Source: Arthrobacter sp. ISL-48
GTDB lineage: Bacteria; Actinomycetota; Actinomycetes; Actinomycetales; Micrococcaceae
NCBI RefSeq assembly: GCF_018613805.1
Contig: NZ_JAGGPL010000013.1
Coordinates: forward strand, 62,001-126,000
Direction: 5' to 3'
DNA: 64,000 nt
The position numbers and the translations under genes are program-made. Numbering within the stretch: the stretch's first letter is position 1; each line of letters opens with the position of its first letter. A model generated the notes under the pieces. The model did not search any database. It saw only the letters and a list, made by a program, of their open reading frames with translations, and was not told the DNA's origin. This document shows positions 16,408 to 25,365 of the stretch, piece after piece.

Positions 16408-17296
16408 ATGGAAATGCATGCCGGGCAGCACAGCGTGGACGTTGCGCTGGTCCAGTGTTTACTTCTGGAGCAGTTTCCCTCCTGGTCCCGGCTTCCGATT
16501 GAGCCCGTCGTTGGCTCGGGAACAGTCAACGCCATTTTCCGAATCGGAACAGCGCTGGCAGCGCGGTTTCCGCTCGTAGGGTCGGACCCGATTCAGAGCC
16601 GGGCGGAGCTCGAAGCAGAATCGGCGGCGAGCATTGAAATGGCCTCAGTGATTTCCTACCCCACCAACACCACTCTCTATTGGCGCCCCCGGAGCGGGCT
16701 ATCCACTGGCTTGGGCGGTGCAGAGCTGGCTACCGGGGAACGTTGCAACCCCAAAGTCTCCCGGTAATGACTCTGCATTTGCCGGGGATCTGGTGGCCCT
16801 GATCAAGGGTCTCCGATCAGCAGACACAAAGGGGGGTGGCTTCTCCGGTTCAGGCCGTGGGGGCCGGCTAAGCAGCCATGATGCCTGGATGGAGAAGTGC
16901 TTCCGCGAAAGTGAAAGTCTCCTCGATGCGCCTCGGCTCCGGGCAATGTGGTCGCGCCTCAGAGAGCTGCCATCCGCCGGTCCGGATGTGATGTCCCACA
17001 AGGATCTAACTCCTGCCAACCTTCTAGTGCGAGGAGGCCGACTCGCCGGAGTACTGGACGGAGGCGGCTACGGACCGGCCGACCCCGCCCTGGACCTCGT
17101 GGCCGCCTGGCATCTCCTTGACGAAAAACCAAGGCATATCCTGCGGCATTCATTGGGCTGCACCGACATCGAGTGGGCCCGCGGTACGGCGTGGGCACTG
17201 GAGCAGTCCATGAGGCTGGTCTGGTATTACCGGGAGACAAACCCGAAGATGAGCGAACTAGGACGCAGCACGCTCCAGCGCATCCTGGATTCCTGA
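16408..17296 (+). pseudogene. Aminoglycoside/macrolide phosphotransferase-like gene with frameshift
   Basis: Two overlapping frames together make one APH-fold kinase of about 295 residues. The N-terminal part (from ATG 16408, with GGAGAGG 8 bases upstream) contains EQFPSW and GSGTVNAIFRIG. The C-terminal part has AVQSWLPGNVATP, the catalytic loop HKDLTPANLL and the metal-site LDGG. The frame changes at about 16651-16655: removing one T from ATTTCC restores VIPTP, then PLSIGAPGAGYPLAWAVQSW. The damage is a one-base insertion or a sequencing error. The loop motifs are otherwise intact. Confidence 0.8.
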
Positions 17297-17389
17297 CCCT
17301 ACGGGGACTCAGCCTTATACTAAGCCTTGTTGCCTGGAGGCAGCACTTGTGGGGGTGCGGCCACGGCCGCCTGTTTGAAAGGCGGCGGC

Positions 17390-20152
17390 GTGCTTCGCAC
17401 CGCATCATTACGTTTCTTTGCCTGTGTGACCTCTGTCCTCGTGGCAACAATGACTTTCGGGCCTGCAGCGGCCACAGCCGACGACTATAACCCCGTCAGC
17501 TATGTGGAGGGCGTAGTCACGGCTCCGGCCGGTACTCAGTTGGACCAGCTGAAGGTCCACCTGACACCGGTACAAGGCGCGCTGTGGCCAGAAGCTTCTG
17601 TTTCTGCTGATGGCCGGTTCCGGGTCCCCTACAGCTGGCTGAACTTGGCCAATCTGGTGGTCAGCGCGGGTGATACCGGCCTTGCCGACACCTGGTACGG
17701 CAACGTCTCCAGGCAGGAGGAAGCAACCACCATTGCACTCGGTGGCCGTTCCCTGAAAGCCCTTGATGTCACGATGTCCCGGGGCTCAACCATCTCGGGT
17801 CGGATCTCCTTGCCGCTCAACACGGACGCAACCCAGTTGACCGTCGTGGCCGAGAGCCTTTTCACCGCACCTTGGAGCCCCGGAAGGACTGCTACCAAGC
17901 GAACGGGGACTGTTAGCGCTAACGGATCATACAGTGTCTCCGGTTTGGGGGCCAACAACTACACCGTCCGAGTGCAGCCGGGGGCCAGCGGACTGCTGGA
18001 GACGTGGTATGGCGGCGGCGTGGATAAGAAAGCGGCAAAATCCCTGGAAGTAGGACTGGGCAGCTCCATCACTGGAGTGGACATCCAGCTGACAAAACCC
18101 GCGAGCCTGAGCGGAAGGGCAATCTTTCCTGAAGGATCTGTTGCTGAACCGGGCTACGTTGCAATGTATTCGGAAGCCGGCAACAAGGTGGCGGGTGGCA
18201 GTTTTGGTGCAGATGGGGTCTTCAGCCTCCCGCAAGTACCCTCAGGCTCCTCCAAAATCAGCTTTGGCGTCAATTCCGCAAACGGCCCTTTCGCCACTCT
18301 GTGGTATCCCCAGGCAGGAGCCTTTCCCTCAGCAGAACCGCTGATCCTGGGGCCAGGTGAGTCGAAAACGGGACTCAATTTGTCTATGGCGCCTGCCGGT
18401 TCGGTCTCCGGCAATGTAACCGGTACAGGAGGCTCCGCGGTAAGCGTATGGCTCCTCGATTCTCTCGGGCGCCGCGTCAGCTCCGCCAGCACGGATGCCG
18501 CCGGCAACTACGTAGTCAGCAAAGTCGGACCTGGAACATTCAAAGTCCGCTTCAGCCAACCTCCGGCGGCTCTGCAGTCATCCATAATGACCCAGTTTTA
18601 TCCGGGTGTATCCGAGAGCGCTGGGTACCAGGCGGGTGCCGACGTGACTGTTGCGCTCGGCCAAGCCACAGCGGGAATTAATGCAAATATGACCCCGGGC
18701 GGGACAATCACCGGCATCATTCAGGAGGCGGCAGGCAAGCCACTGGAGTCCCACACGTTAAGAACTCTGTCCTCGGACGGCTCTGTCGCCGAACGCCGCG
18801 CCCATACCGACCGGTCCGGAAGGTTTGTAATCGCCGGCCTGGCCGACGGCGACTACGTCCTGGAAACAAACGTGGACCCTTACGCTGACTACCTCATTCC
18901 CCTCGGGCACATCTACTCAGGCAATGTCCGCGACCGGGACAAGGCGCAGACCATTTCCATTCGAAACGGACAAACAGTGGATGCCGGCACACTTTCGTAC
19001 GACACGGCAGGTAAGACCGCCTCTTCAGCAGCGGGCAAATTCGTGCCCATCCCGCCCACACGGATTCTAGACACCCGTACACTTGCAGACCCACTGCCGT
19101 ATAACACCAACCAGGTGGTCCAAATCAGCGGGAAAGCGGGAATCCCTGCAGACGCAAGCGCAGTTGCCCTGAATCTGACGGTTACTGAACCCACGTCATA
19201 TGGAAACGTTGCTGCCTTCCCGTTCGGCCAACTGACTCCGAACACCTCGAACGTCAACTTCGTCGCGCATCAAACAGTCCCGAACTACGTCGTGGTGCCC
19301 ATAAAGGACGGCAGGATCACCCTCGCCAATGCAGGGTACGACGGCACCACGCATCTGATCGCCGACGTCGCGGGCTACTTTACGGGAGGACTGCCTGCGG
19401 ACAGCGGAGCGTACCAACCGGTGACACCCTACCGTGCAGCCGACAGCCGAGGTACCGGAGCCACTGCCGGCGGGCAGGTGTTCGACATCCAAATGGTGGG
19501 CTTGGCGCCGTTGCCCCCGGAAGTAGGCGCCGTAGTGGTCAACATTACCGCCGCCCGCGTTTGGACTGCAGGTTCAGAGACGAGCTACGGGCACCTGACC
19601 GCCTACGGCAGCGGAACCAGCCTTCCGTCTACCTCCAATGTGAACTACGAATCGACCAGAGGGGACGTCCCCAACCTCGCCGTGGTCCCTGTCGGGGCAG
19701 ACGGAAAGATCAATATTGCCAACACGTCCCCCGGCTCGGTAGGCATTGTTGTGGATGTGATGGGCTACTTCCTGAAAGGAACAGCCTCCACAGCGGGATC
19801 GTTCCAATCCCTACCGCCCAAACGCCTCATCGATACTCGGACCAACTCGTTGCCAGTCGGCGCCGGAAAAGACATCACTGTGGCCGTGGGCGGTGTCAAC
19901 GGCGTGCCCGCAGGTGCCAAGGCAGCCATGATTAACCTGACCGTGACCGAGCCGAAGTCCTACGGCCATCTGACCGCTTACCCCGCCGGGCAACCGCTGC
20001 CGGCCACCTCGAACGTCAATTACTCCGCTGGCCAAACCGTCGCCAACTTTGCCATGGTACCCATCGGCGCCGACGGGAAAATCACAGTCCGCAACACATC
20101 CTCCGACAGCTCCCACGTGATCGTGGACATCGTGGGCTACATCAACGGCTAG
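17390..20152 (+). CDS. Large secreted repeat protein (carboxypeptidase-regulatory-like and triple C-terminal repeats)
   Basis: A 920-residue exported protein. A signal peptide covers about residues 1-32 (hydrophobic FFACVTSVLVATMTFG, cleavage near ATA-DD). Residues about 35-545 hold several beta-sandwich modules of the carboxypeptidase-regulatory/Cna-B type, recognisable by repeated SGRI, SGRA and SGNV starts and YVVSKVGPGTFKV-type ends. Three repeats of about 120 residues follow (about 550-670, 674-800 and 805-919), each running from a R-I-L-D-T-R-like start through SNVNY to VDVxGYF. There is no LPXTG signal and no C-terminal helix. Start GTG with AAAGG seven bases upstream. Probably a surface or matrix protein. 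Confidence 0.82.
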   Translation: MLRTASLRFFACVTSVLVATMTFGPAAATADDYNPVSYVEGVVTAPAGTQLDQLKVHLTPVQGALWPEASVSADGRFRVPYSWLNLANLVVSAGDTGLADTWYGNVSRQEEATTIALGGRSLKALDVTMSRGSTISGRISLPLNTDATQLTVVAESLFTAPWSPGRTATKRTGTVSANGSYSVSGLGANNYTVRVQPGASGLLETWYGGGVDKKAAKSLEVGLGSSITGVDIQLTKPASLSGRAIFPEGSVAEPGYVAMYSEAGNKVAGGSFGADGVFSLPQVPSGSSKISFGVNSANGPFATLWYPQAGAFPSAEPLILGPGESKTGLNLSMAPAGSVSGNVTGTGGSAVSVWLLDSLGRRVSSASTDAAGNYVVSKVGPGTFKVRFSQPPAALQSSIMTQFYPGVSESAGYQAGADVTVALGQATAGINANMTPGGTITGIIQEAAGKPLESHTLRTLSSDGSVAERRAHTDRSGRFVIAGLADGDYVLETNVDPYADYLIPLGHIYSGNVRDRDKAQTISIRNGQTVDAGTLSYDTAGKTASSAAGKFVPIPPTRILDTRTLADPLPYNTNQVVQISGKAGIPADASAVALNLTVTEPTSYGNVAAFPFGQLTPNTSNVNFVAHQTVPNYVVVPIKDGRITLANAGYDGTTHLIADVAGYFTGGLPADSGAYQPVTPYRAADSRGTGATAGGQVFDIQMVGLAPLPPEVGAVVVNITAARVWTAGSETSYGHLTAYGSGTSLPSTSNVNYESTRGDVPNLAVVPVGADGKINIANTSPGSVGIVVDVMGYFLKGTASTAGSFQSLPPKRLIDTRTNSLPVGAGKDITVAVGGVNGVPAGAKAAMINLTVTEPKSYGHLTAYPAGQPLPATSNVNYSAGQTVANFAMVPIGADGKITVRNTSSDSSHVIVDIVGYING

Positions 20153-20160
20153 CTCTGGGC

Positions 20161-20190
20161 GGTTCCGGCCCCAAGTCACTGGCCGGAACC
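20161..20190 (+). terminator. Perfect hairpin after the repeat-protein gene
   Basis: GGTTCCGGCC at 20161-20170 and GGCCGGAACC at 20181-20190 make a perfect 10-base stem with a 10-base loop, 9 bases after the stop codon. No T-run follows, as is common for actinobacterial terminators. Confidence 0.7.
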
Positions 20191-20366
20191 GTGCTCCACC
20201 CTGGTTGCGTGCGCTCCTGCCCAGTTGCCTCGGCTCGCCTCCTCGGTCCGGGTACGGTAATCCGCGCAGATCGGGACCGGTAGGGTCCAGTGCCCGCGGC
20301 GGGAACGGACGAACTGGGCCCGAATGCACGCACCGGCTGACCCGCCGTAGCGGTGACGGGAGACTC

Positions 20367-20396
20367 TTGACATGTGACTAAATGGTCACCTATTCT
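20367..20396 (+). promoter_or_regulatory. Leaderless promoter with operator in the spacer, ArsR-SRPBCC gene
   Basis: TTGACA (20367-20372), 18-base spacer, TATTCT (20391-20396); the predicted transcript start coincides with the ATG at 20403. The spacer contains the inverted repeat GTGAC-N6-GTCAC (20374-20389), a good candidate for autorepression by the encoded ArsR domain. Confidence 0.72.
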
Positions 20397-20402
20397 GGCT
20401 CC

Positions 20403-21155
20403 ATGGACGCCGTCTTCAAGGCCCTCGCAGACGCCACCCGCAGGGAGCTGCTGGACGAGCTGTTCCGCGAAGACGGGCAGTCCCTGAGCGCGCTTGAGGG
20501 CCGCTTCGAAATGACCCGGTTCGGGATCGCGAAGCACCTCAAGCTGCTGGAGGATGCCGGACTGGTGGTGACCCGCCGTCGGGGTCGCGAAAAGCTGCAT
20601 TTCCTGAACCCGGTGCCCATCAGGCTCGTCCACGACCGGTGGGTCAGCAAGTACGCAGAACCATGGGCCGCTGCCCTCAGCGACCTCAAAACCAGATTGG
20701 AAAGTCCCATGGAAAAGATCTTCGAAATCTACATCAAGACCACTCCGGAGCGGCTCTGGGAAGCCATCACGGACAGCGAGATCCGCGGAAAATACCAGTT
20801 CGGGAACACCATCAACTCGGACTGGTCCGCTGGCGGCCGTTTCGAAATGGGCAACCCCAAGGCCGGCGGTCTCTTGGGCGAAGGCGAGAACGTCGAGCTG
20901 GATCCGCCACGGAAGCTCGTCCAGACCATGCGCGCGCTCTGGGGCGAGGACGTCAAGGCTGAGGGGACTTCCCGCATCACGTGGGAGATCGAACCGGTAG
21001 GCGATTCCTGCCACCTCACCGTCACCCACGACCAGCTCCGCGAAGGCGCTAACGAAGAGCTCTACGGCGGCTGGCCCATGATCCTCTCCGGACTGAAGAC
21101 TTGGCTGGAAACGGGCGAGCTCCTCACCACGCCCGGCTCCCTGATGTACACCTGA
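20403..21155 (+). CDS. ArsR-type regulator fused to SRPBCC (AHSA1-like) domain
   Basis: A 250-residue fusion. Residues about 1-95 are an ArsR winged helix (MDAVFKALADATRRELLDEL, then SLSALEGRFEMTRFGIAKHLKLLEDAGLVVTRRRGREKLHFLNPVPI). Residues about 103-245 are a ligand-binding SRPBCC domain starting at MEKIFEIYIKTTPERLWEAITD. The two parts are usually separate neighbouring genes, so one chain may sense and regulate. The start is set at 20403 because the upstream in-frame ATG (20382) lies between the -35 and -10 boxes. It probably represses itself. Confidence 0.85.
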   Translation: MDAVFKALADATRRELLDELFREDGQSLSALEGRFEMTRFGIAKHLKLLEDAGLVVTRRRGREKLHFLNPVPIRLVHDRWVSKYAEPWAAALSDLKTRLESPMEKIFEIYIKTTPERLWEAITDSEIRGKYQFGNTINSDWSAGGRFEMGNPKAGGLLGEGENVELDPPRKLVQTMRALWGEDVKAEGTSRITWEIEPVGDSCHLTVTHDQLREGANEELYGGWPMILSGLKTWLETGELLTTPGSLMYT

Positions 21156-21199
21156 CGCAATCACCGCACCCAAGCCGTAGGCCACCGTCGTACTTCCCC

Positions 21200-21553
21200 C
21201 TACATCGGCAGCTGCACCAATCTGTCGGTCTTGACCGCCGTGAAGAGCACTGCCGAGTCCTCTTCGGCTTCGAGGCTATGGAGCCCATCGGGCACGATGA
21301 GCAGGTCACCCGCCTTGCCCTGCCACGACTCGCCGCCAGCCTTTAGCCAGACACTTCCCTTCAGGACGAAGACCGTAGCTTCCCCCGGGTTGTGGTGTTC
21401 GCTCAGCTGGGTTCCGGCCCGAAAGGCCATCACGGTTTGGCGGAGGGCCTTTTCGTGTCCGCCGAAAGCGGTGTCGGCGGCGCGTCCGCTGGGTGCCGCC
21501 ACAGCGGACTTGATCTGTTGACGAGCCAGGGCATCGATCGATATTTTCTGCAT
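21200..21553 (-). CDS. Small cupin protein
   Basis: A 117-residue single-domain cupin. Motif 1 is SEHHNPGEATVFVLKGSVWL (two His, one Glu) and motif 2 is GDLLIVPDGLHSLEA (His). Such proteins bind a metal, and many are orphan enzymes or sensors. There is no clear Shine-Dalgarno; TACGGT lies 6 bases before the ATG, suggesting leaderless transcription. It is convergent with the ArsR-SRPBCC gene, 44 bases apart. Confidence 0.82.
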   Translation of the reverse strand: MQKISIDALARQQIKSAVAAPSGRAADTAFGGHEKALRQTVMAFRAGTQLSEHHNPGEATVFVLKGSVWLKAGGESWQGKAGDLLIVPDGLHSLEAEEDSAVLFTAVKTDRLVQLPM

Positions 21554-21638
21554 GAGGCCACCGTACTCAGGTTTACCTGCTCTGCCGAGGGCGTGGCTTG
21601 CCCGCCGACGAATAAAGCATAGCCAAGACGAGGAGCTC

Positions 21639-22607
21639 CTACCCGCGCGCTTCCGGGAACGGGAAGACAGCGTCCACGATAGTCTCTGTCAGTTCGTGGA
21701 TCATCTCGATTCGGGCGTCCAAATCTGTACTATCGGCGCCTTCGGTGTAGATCACCAGTACATAGGCCGTTTCCCGGACGCTGAGCAGCGCGACGTCGTG
21801 GAGGCTTCCATCAATCTGCCCATATTTGTGGTGGACCGTAGTATTCGGCCCGGAGGCGGCGGGGATAAGACCTTCAACGTTGGTGTTCTGCATGTAACTG
21901 AGCAGCTGCCCGGTGTCCTCCGGGTTGAGGAGATCCCCTAGGCACAGCTGCCTGAGGAAGAGTGCCATTTCCTTGGGCGTGAGGAGGTTTTGTTGCGGGT
22001 CGTAGGTGATGCCGATGGAGGCGGCGTACTGAATGAGGTCCGGGTACCCGACGGCGGCCATCAACAGAAGCCACGAGTCGTTGTTGCTCGTATTGATCAT
22101 GGCTTCAAGCTGAAAGGCAGCGCTGTAGTCCCCGACCTGTTGTTCGAGGGTGGCTTCACCCACTTCAACAAGGTGATAGTAGGCCGCAGCCGTGATGAGC
22201 TTCGCCGTGCTTGCCGCCACGAATGCCGACTCATCTCCATAAGTACGTGTATCTCCGCCGGCAACCGGAGACAGTGCGACGCCGACGCGATAGCCCTCCG
22301 CGCCCCTGAGAATATGGTCGATGCTGTTCTGCAGGCCCTCAGGGATGGTTGCCGTCACCATGCCTCTTGGTTCTGCAGCCAAGCCAGCCGTGGCGCCCGT
22401 GGCCACGGGCGTGCCCAGGGTAGCCGAGGTGCCCGCGGCAGCCGGAGAGTCAGACCAGGACGGGAGTCCAGAAGGATCCGTTGTGAATGCGACATCGGCC
22501 AGGATAACCAGCGCGAGGACTCCCCACGAGAGAGCCAGACCTCTCGCCCAGCCCAGCGGTGATCGGTAATGGCGGCCCACCTGGCGTACAGGCGAATCCA
22601 GGGGCAT
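21639..22607 (-). CDS. Serine hydrolase, class A beta-lactamase-like
   Basis: A 322-residue membrane-anchored protein. A single helix at about 23-42 (ALSWGVLALVILADVAF) precedes an exposed Ser/Ala/Thr linker and the hydrolase domain (about 90-318). The SxxK motif is Ser133-Thr-Ala-Lys136, an SDN-like motif is Ser174-Asn-Asn, and the KTG-like box is Lys261-Tyr-Gly. The deviations (SNN, KYG) are common in beta-lactamase2-family proteins of uncertain substrate; it may act on cell-wall peptides rather than antibiotics. AGGAG precedes the ATG. Confidence 0.82.
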   Translation of the reverse strand: MPLDSPVRQVGRHYRSPLGWARGLALSWGVLALVILADVAFTTDPSGLPSWSDSPAAAGTSATLGTPVATGATAGLAAEPRGMVTATIPEGLQNSIDHILRGAEGYRVGVALSPVAGGDTRTYGDESAFVAASTAKLITAAAYYHLVEVGEATLEQQVGDYSAAFQLEAMINTSNNDSWLLLMAAVGYPDLIQYAASIGITYDPQQNLLTPKEMALFLRQLCLGDLLNPEDTGQLLSYMQNTNVEGLIPAASGPNTTVHHKYGQIDGSLHDVALLSVRETAYVLVIYTEGADSTDLDARIEMIHELTETIVDAVFPFPEARG

Positions 22608-22846
22608 GAGGATCTCCTGTCTCGATCACAGATCGAAGCAGCATCAGCATCCCCAGCGTCCACCAATACCAAGTATGCTTATTAAAACATGTAAATTGGC
22701 TCATCGCGGTATTGACATTTCGAATCACGCATTTGGTGATGTGCTGATCCCCCGCTAGGTATTTCACTTTGCAGAAACCCGGAACTCACGCTCCAGGCGG
22801 GAAAGAGCGTCGGTTTGCAGCACCGTGATCGCCCCTCTTACGGGTC

Positions 22847-23827
22847 TTAATAGTGGTCTATTTTCTGTGTTTCGTCTTGAGTCAACATGCCCCTTCTGCG
22901 CTGTGGTGGCCGTAGTCGGCCTTGGCCAATGAGGATGGCGGTGATTACGACGGTTCCGCCGACGATCTGGTTCCACTGGATTGTCTCGCCGAGAACCATG
23001 ACGCCGAGGATAACGCCGCCGATCGGCGTAAGGTACGTGACGGTTGAGGCCATGGTCGAACCCCATGCGGTGATGACGTTTGTGTACCAGATGTAGGCAA
23101 TCCCGGTTCCAACGCCGCCAAGGGTCAGGATGCTTGCGACGATGCCAGGATTCAAGATGACCGGTCCGGCGCCAACGAAGGGTGTGAGCAGCAGGATGAT
23201 TATTGCTGCGGCGCCAATCTGGGAGGCGGAGACCGTAATGGCGTCGTATTCGTGTCCTCGGAGGAAACGCCGGGTGTAGGAGAAGCCGATCCCGTAGGCG
23301 GTGGTTCCGCCAAGACAAGCCAGCTGCGCCCAGAAGAACATGCCGTTGCCCGTATCTGCCACCGCGGCCCATGGTGCGGCGACGAGGACCACGCCAGCGG
23401 CGGCGACCAAGATACCCGCAGTCTTGAATTTTGTGAGCCGCTCGTCGGGAAGGATTGCCAATGCGACAAGCATGGTGGCGATCGGCGTTGTCGCGTTGTA
23501 GATGCTGGATAGCCCGGCGGGAAGATATTGGGCGGCCCAGGAGAACAAAAGGAACGGGACGACGCACATCAGGGCCCCAATTGCCGCGAGGTGACCCCAC
23601 ACGCGCAGGCCGCGTGGCCACCTTCGACGGGTGGCCAGCATGATGATGGCGAGAACCAGTGCGCCGAAGAATAGCCGCCCAAGGACAACCTGCGCCGGCG
23701 AAAGCCCTCCGACGGCAACCTTGATGAAAAGGAAGCTTGCACCCCACACCGCGGCCGCGCCCAGGTACTGGGCGGCCACACCCATGCCATGTCCGTCTCG
23801 CTGTACCGATTGATTTGACATGCGCAT
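22847..23827 (-). CDS. EamA/DMT-family transporter
   Basis: A 326-residue transporter of the drug/metabolite superfamily with ten predicted helices in two EamA repeats (about 15-145 and 165-300). Typical segments are WGASFLFIKVAVGGLSPAQVVLGRLFFGAL and TYLTPIGGVILGVMVLGE. It probably exports amino acids or metabolites. It is divergent from a LysR gene 40 bases away, which most likely controls it. The 239 bases between its stop and the beta-lactamase-like gene are AT-richer (around 22680) but hold no gene. Confidence 0.88.
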   Translation of the reverse strand: MRMSNQSVQRDGHGMGVAAQYLGAAAVWGASFLFIKVAVGGLSPAQVVLGRLFFGALVLAIIMLATRRRWPRGLRVWGHLAAIGALMCVVPFLLFSWAAQYLPAGLSSIYNATTPIATMLVALAILPDERLTKFKTAGILVAAAGVVLVAAPWAAVADTGNGMFFWAQLACLGGTTAYGIGFSYTRRFLRGHEYDAITVSASQIGAAAIIILLLTPFVGAGPVILNPGIVASILTLGGVGTGIAYIWYTNVITAWGSTMASTVTYLTPIGGVILGVMVLGETIQWNQIVGGTVVITAILIGQGRLRPPQRRRGMLTQDETQKIDHY

Positions 23828-23846
23828 CTACCCTTTCTTTCGTTCC

Positions 23847-23861
23847 AGTCTCATCTAGACT
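23847..23861. promoter_or_regulatory. Inverted repeat in the LysR/EamA divergent promoter
   Basis: AGTCT (23847-23851), five bases, AGACT (23857-23861). It overlaps TAGACT (23856-23861), a -10 box ending 6 bases before the LysR ATG at 23868. It is the best candidate LysR binding site in the 40-base gap. Confidence 0.4.
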
Positions 23862-23867
23862 CGACTC

Positions 23868-24812
23868 ATGCAGCAAATGAATCATGTACATGGCGATATG
23901 CAGAAAATCGATGCAGGACCATTGTCCTTGCGTCAACTTGACGTTTTCGTCGCAGTGATCGACGAGGGTGGTTTCAGTGCCGCCGCTGATCACCTTGGGA
24001 TGAGTCAGTCTGCCGTCTCCCATGCCCTCGCCGCGCTGGAGCGTGCGTTCGGTGCACCTCTCATCGTCCGCACACCCCCGATCGCGGCGACAGCCCTGGG
24101 CGATGCAATCCTGCCTCATGCCCGCAGCGTCCTGGCCAGCGTGCGCGCCCTGCGAGCTACCGTCGATGTCCAGCGCGAAGGCCTTGCGAAAGGTATGGTG
24201 CGCCTCGCGGCGGCACCGACCGCCTCGCACCGACTTGTCCCAGGACTCCTAAATCGTTGGCGGGCAGAACTACCCGGGCTGGACATCCGCCTGTTCGAGG
24301 GCAGCGATGATGAACTGGAAGTCTGGTTAGCCAGCGGCGCGGTCGATGCTGCCGTTCTCATTGACCCGGACCCGATTCCCCCGGGCTCCATCGTGCTGGC
24401 CAGGGACGACTTCCGGGCAGTGGTCCGCTCTGACCACCCGCTTGCCGACATGAAGGGCATCAGCCTCGCCGAGCTCCTCGAGGACCCGCTGCTGGCCTCC
24501 TCCAGCGGCTGTGAGCCCCAGATCACCGCAATACACGCAAAGGCCGGAATTCCTTATGCGCCAGCCCAGAGGGTTCATGAAACCAGCACCTTGCTCGGCA
24601 TGGTCGACGCTGGACTGGGCGTCGCGATATTGCCCTCCCTTGCCTGCTCGATGCTCGCAAACACCCTCGTGATGATCGAGCTCGAACCGCGCGTCGAACG
24701 TTCCCTCGTCTTCGCCGGCCCCTCAGGGCGCCCATGGCATCCGGGCGTCAAGAAAATGCGCGACATAGCCGAAATTTCGTCGAAAAATGGCCATATTGAG
24801 GACATCCGGTAA
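23868..24812 (+). CDS. LysR-family transcriptional regulator
   Basis: A 314-residue regulator. The winged helix is at about 20-80 (LSLRQLDVFVAVIDEGGFSAAADHLGMSQSAVSHALAALERAFGAPLIVR). The effector domain of the periplasmic-binding type covers about 105-300. It diverges from the EamA transporter gene, the classic exporter-plus-LysR arrangement. Several in-frame ATGs lie close together (23868, 23880, 23898). The first sits 6 bases after TAGACT and would be leaderless; homology begins only after the third. Confidence 0.86.
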   Translation: MQQMNHVHGDMQKIDAGPLSLRQLDVFVAVIDEGGFSAAADHLGMSQSAVSHALAALERAFGAPLIVRTPPIAATALGDAILPHARSVLASVRALRATVDVQREGLAKGMVRLAAAPTASHRLVPGLLNRWRAELPGLDIRLFEGSDDELEVWLASGAVDAAVLIDPDPIPPGSIVLARDDFRAVVRSDHPLADMKGISLAELLEDPLLASSSGCEPQITAIHAKAGIPYAPAQRVHETSTLLGMVDAGLGVAILPSLACSMLANTLVMIELEPRVERSLVFAGPSGRPWHPGVKKMRDIAEISSKNGHIEDIR

Positions 24813-24903
24813 ACGAATATCCCGACGGGATTGACGGGGACTCCGAGCCCGGCGCGGAGGACCAGGTCGATCAGGCCCGACCACAACCGGCTAGGCTCAC
24901 ACC

Positions 24904-25332
24904 ATGAAGCGTCGGGGGATAATTCTGCTTGTTCTGGCGGTGCTTGCCGCCACATTGCTGGCACTTACGCTCCTACTCGGCCGCATGACCGGAGTACCCA
25001 CGGTATGCCCTGCAATTGGGTACGGGTACACGGGCAAGGTGGAGCTGGCGTTTTCCACCGAGCCGCAGTCAGTTGGGGCCTGCTTCGGGGACGAATGCAC
25101 TGCTACGCCCGTCGCGAAGGATGCGGACGGAAGGTGGCTGGTGCCACAGTCCTCCCCGTATCTGACACAGCCTGTCAGCGTGACGTCCGTTTACGTGGAA
25201 GTGGTGACGGCTTCCGGCGCCAGCATAGCCCGGGTCCTGCCAATCGAAACGGAATCAACCGGGGAGCACCCCTTCGGCCCCGGATGCGGCGGCCCTTTCA
25301 GGTTCAAGCCAGTGCTGGTGCCCCTCGGCTGA
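24904..25332 (+). CDS. Small membrane-anchored protein of unknown function
   Basis: A 142-residue protein. Residues about 5-27 form a hydrophobic anchor or signal (ILLVLAVLAATLLALTLLLG) and the rest is extracytoplasmic. Four Cys (in VCPAIG, ACFGDEC and GPGCGG) could form two disulfides. I do not recognise the family, though codon use and the TAGGCT -10 box (24892-24897) 6 bases before the ATG support a real, leaderless gene. Confidence 0.65.
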   Translation: MKRRGIILLVLAVLAATLLALTLLLGRMTGVPTVCPAIGYGYTGKVELAFSTEPQSVGACFGDECTATPVAKDADGRWLVPQSSPYLTQPVSVTSVYVEVVTASGASIARVLPIETESTGEHPFGPGCGGPFRFKPVLVPLG

Positions 25333-25365
25333 AACCCCGCCGGAGTCACCGGCCTAGCATCAGCC

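Noticed and set aside
17912..17925. TTAGCGCTAACG-like sequence in the repeat-protein gene
   Set aside because: It shares letters with both operator types, but the spacing is wrong and it lies inside coding sequence.
22764..24230. Minus-strand open frame of 488 codons
   Set aside because: It is a frame shadow of the EamA transporter and the LysR gene. Its translation is Arg/His-rich without family similarity, and the EamA frame has clear membrane helices.
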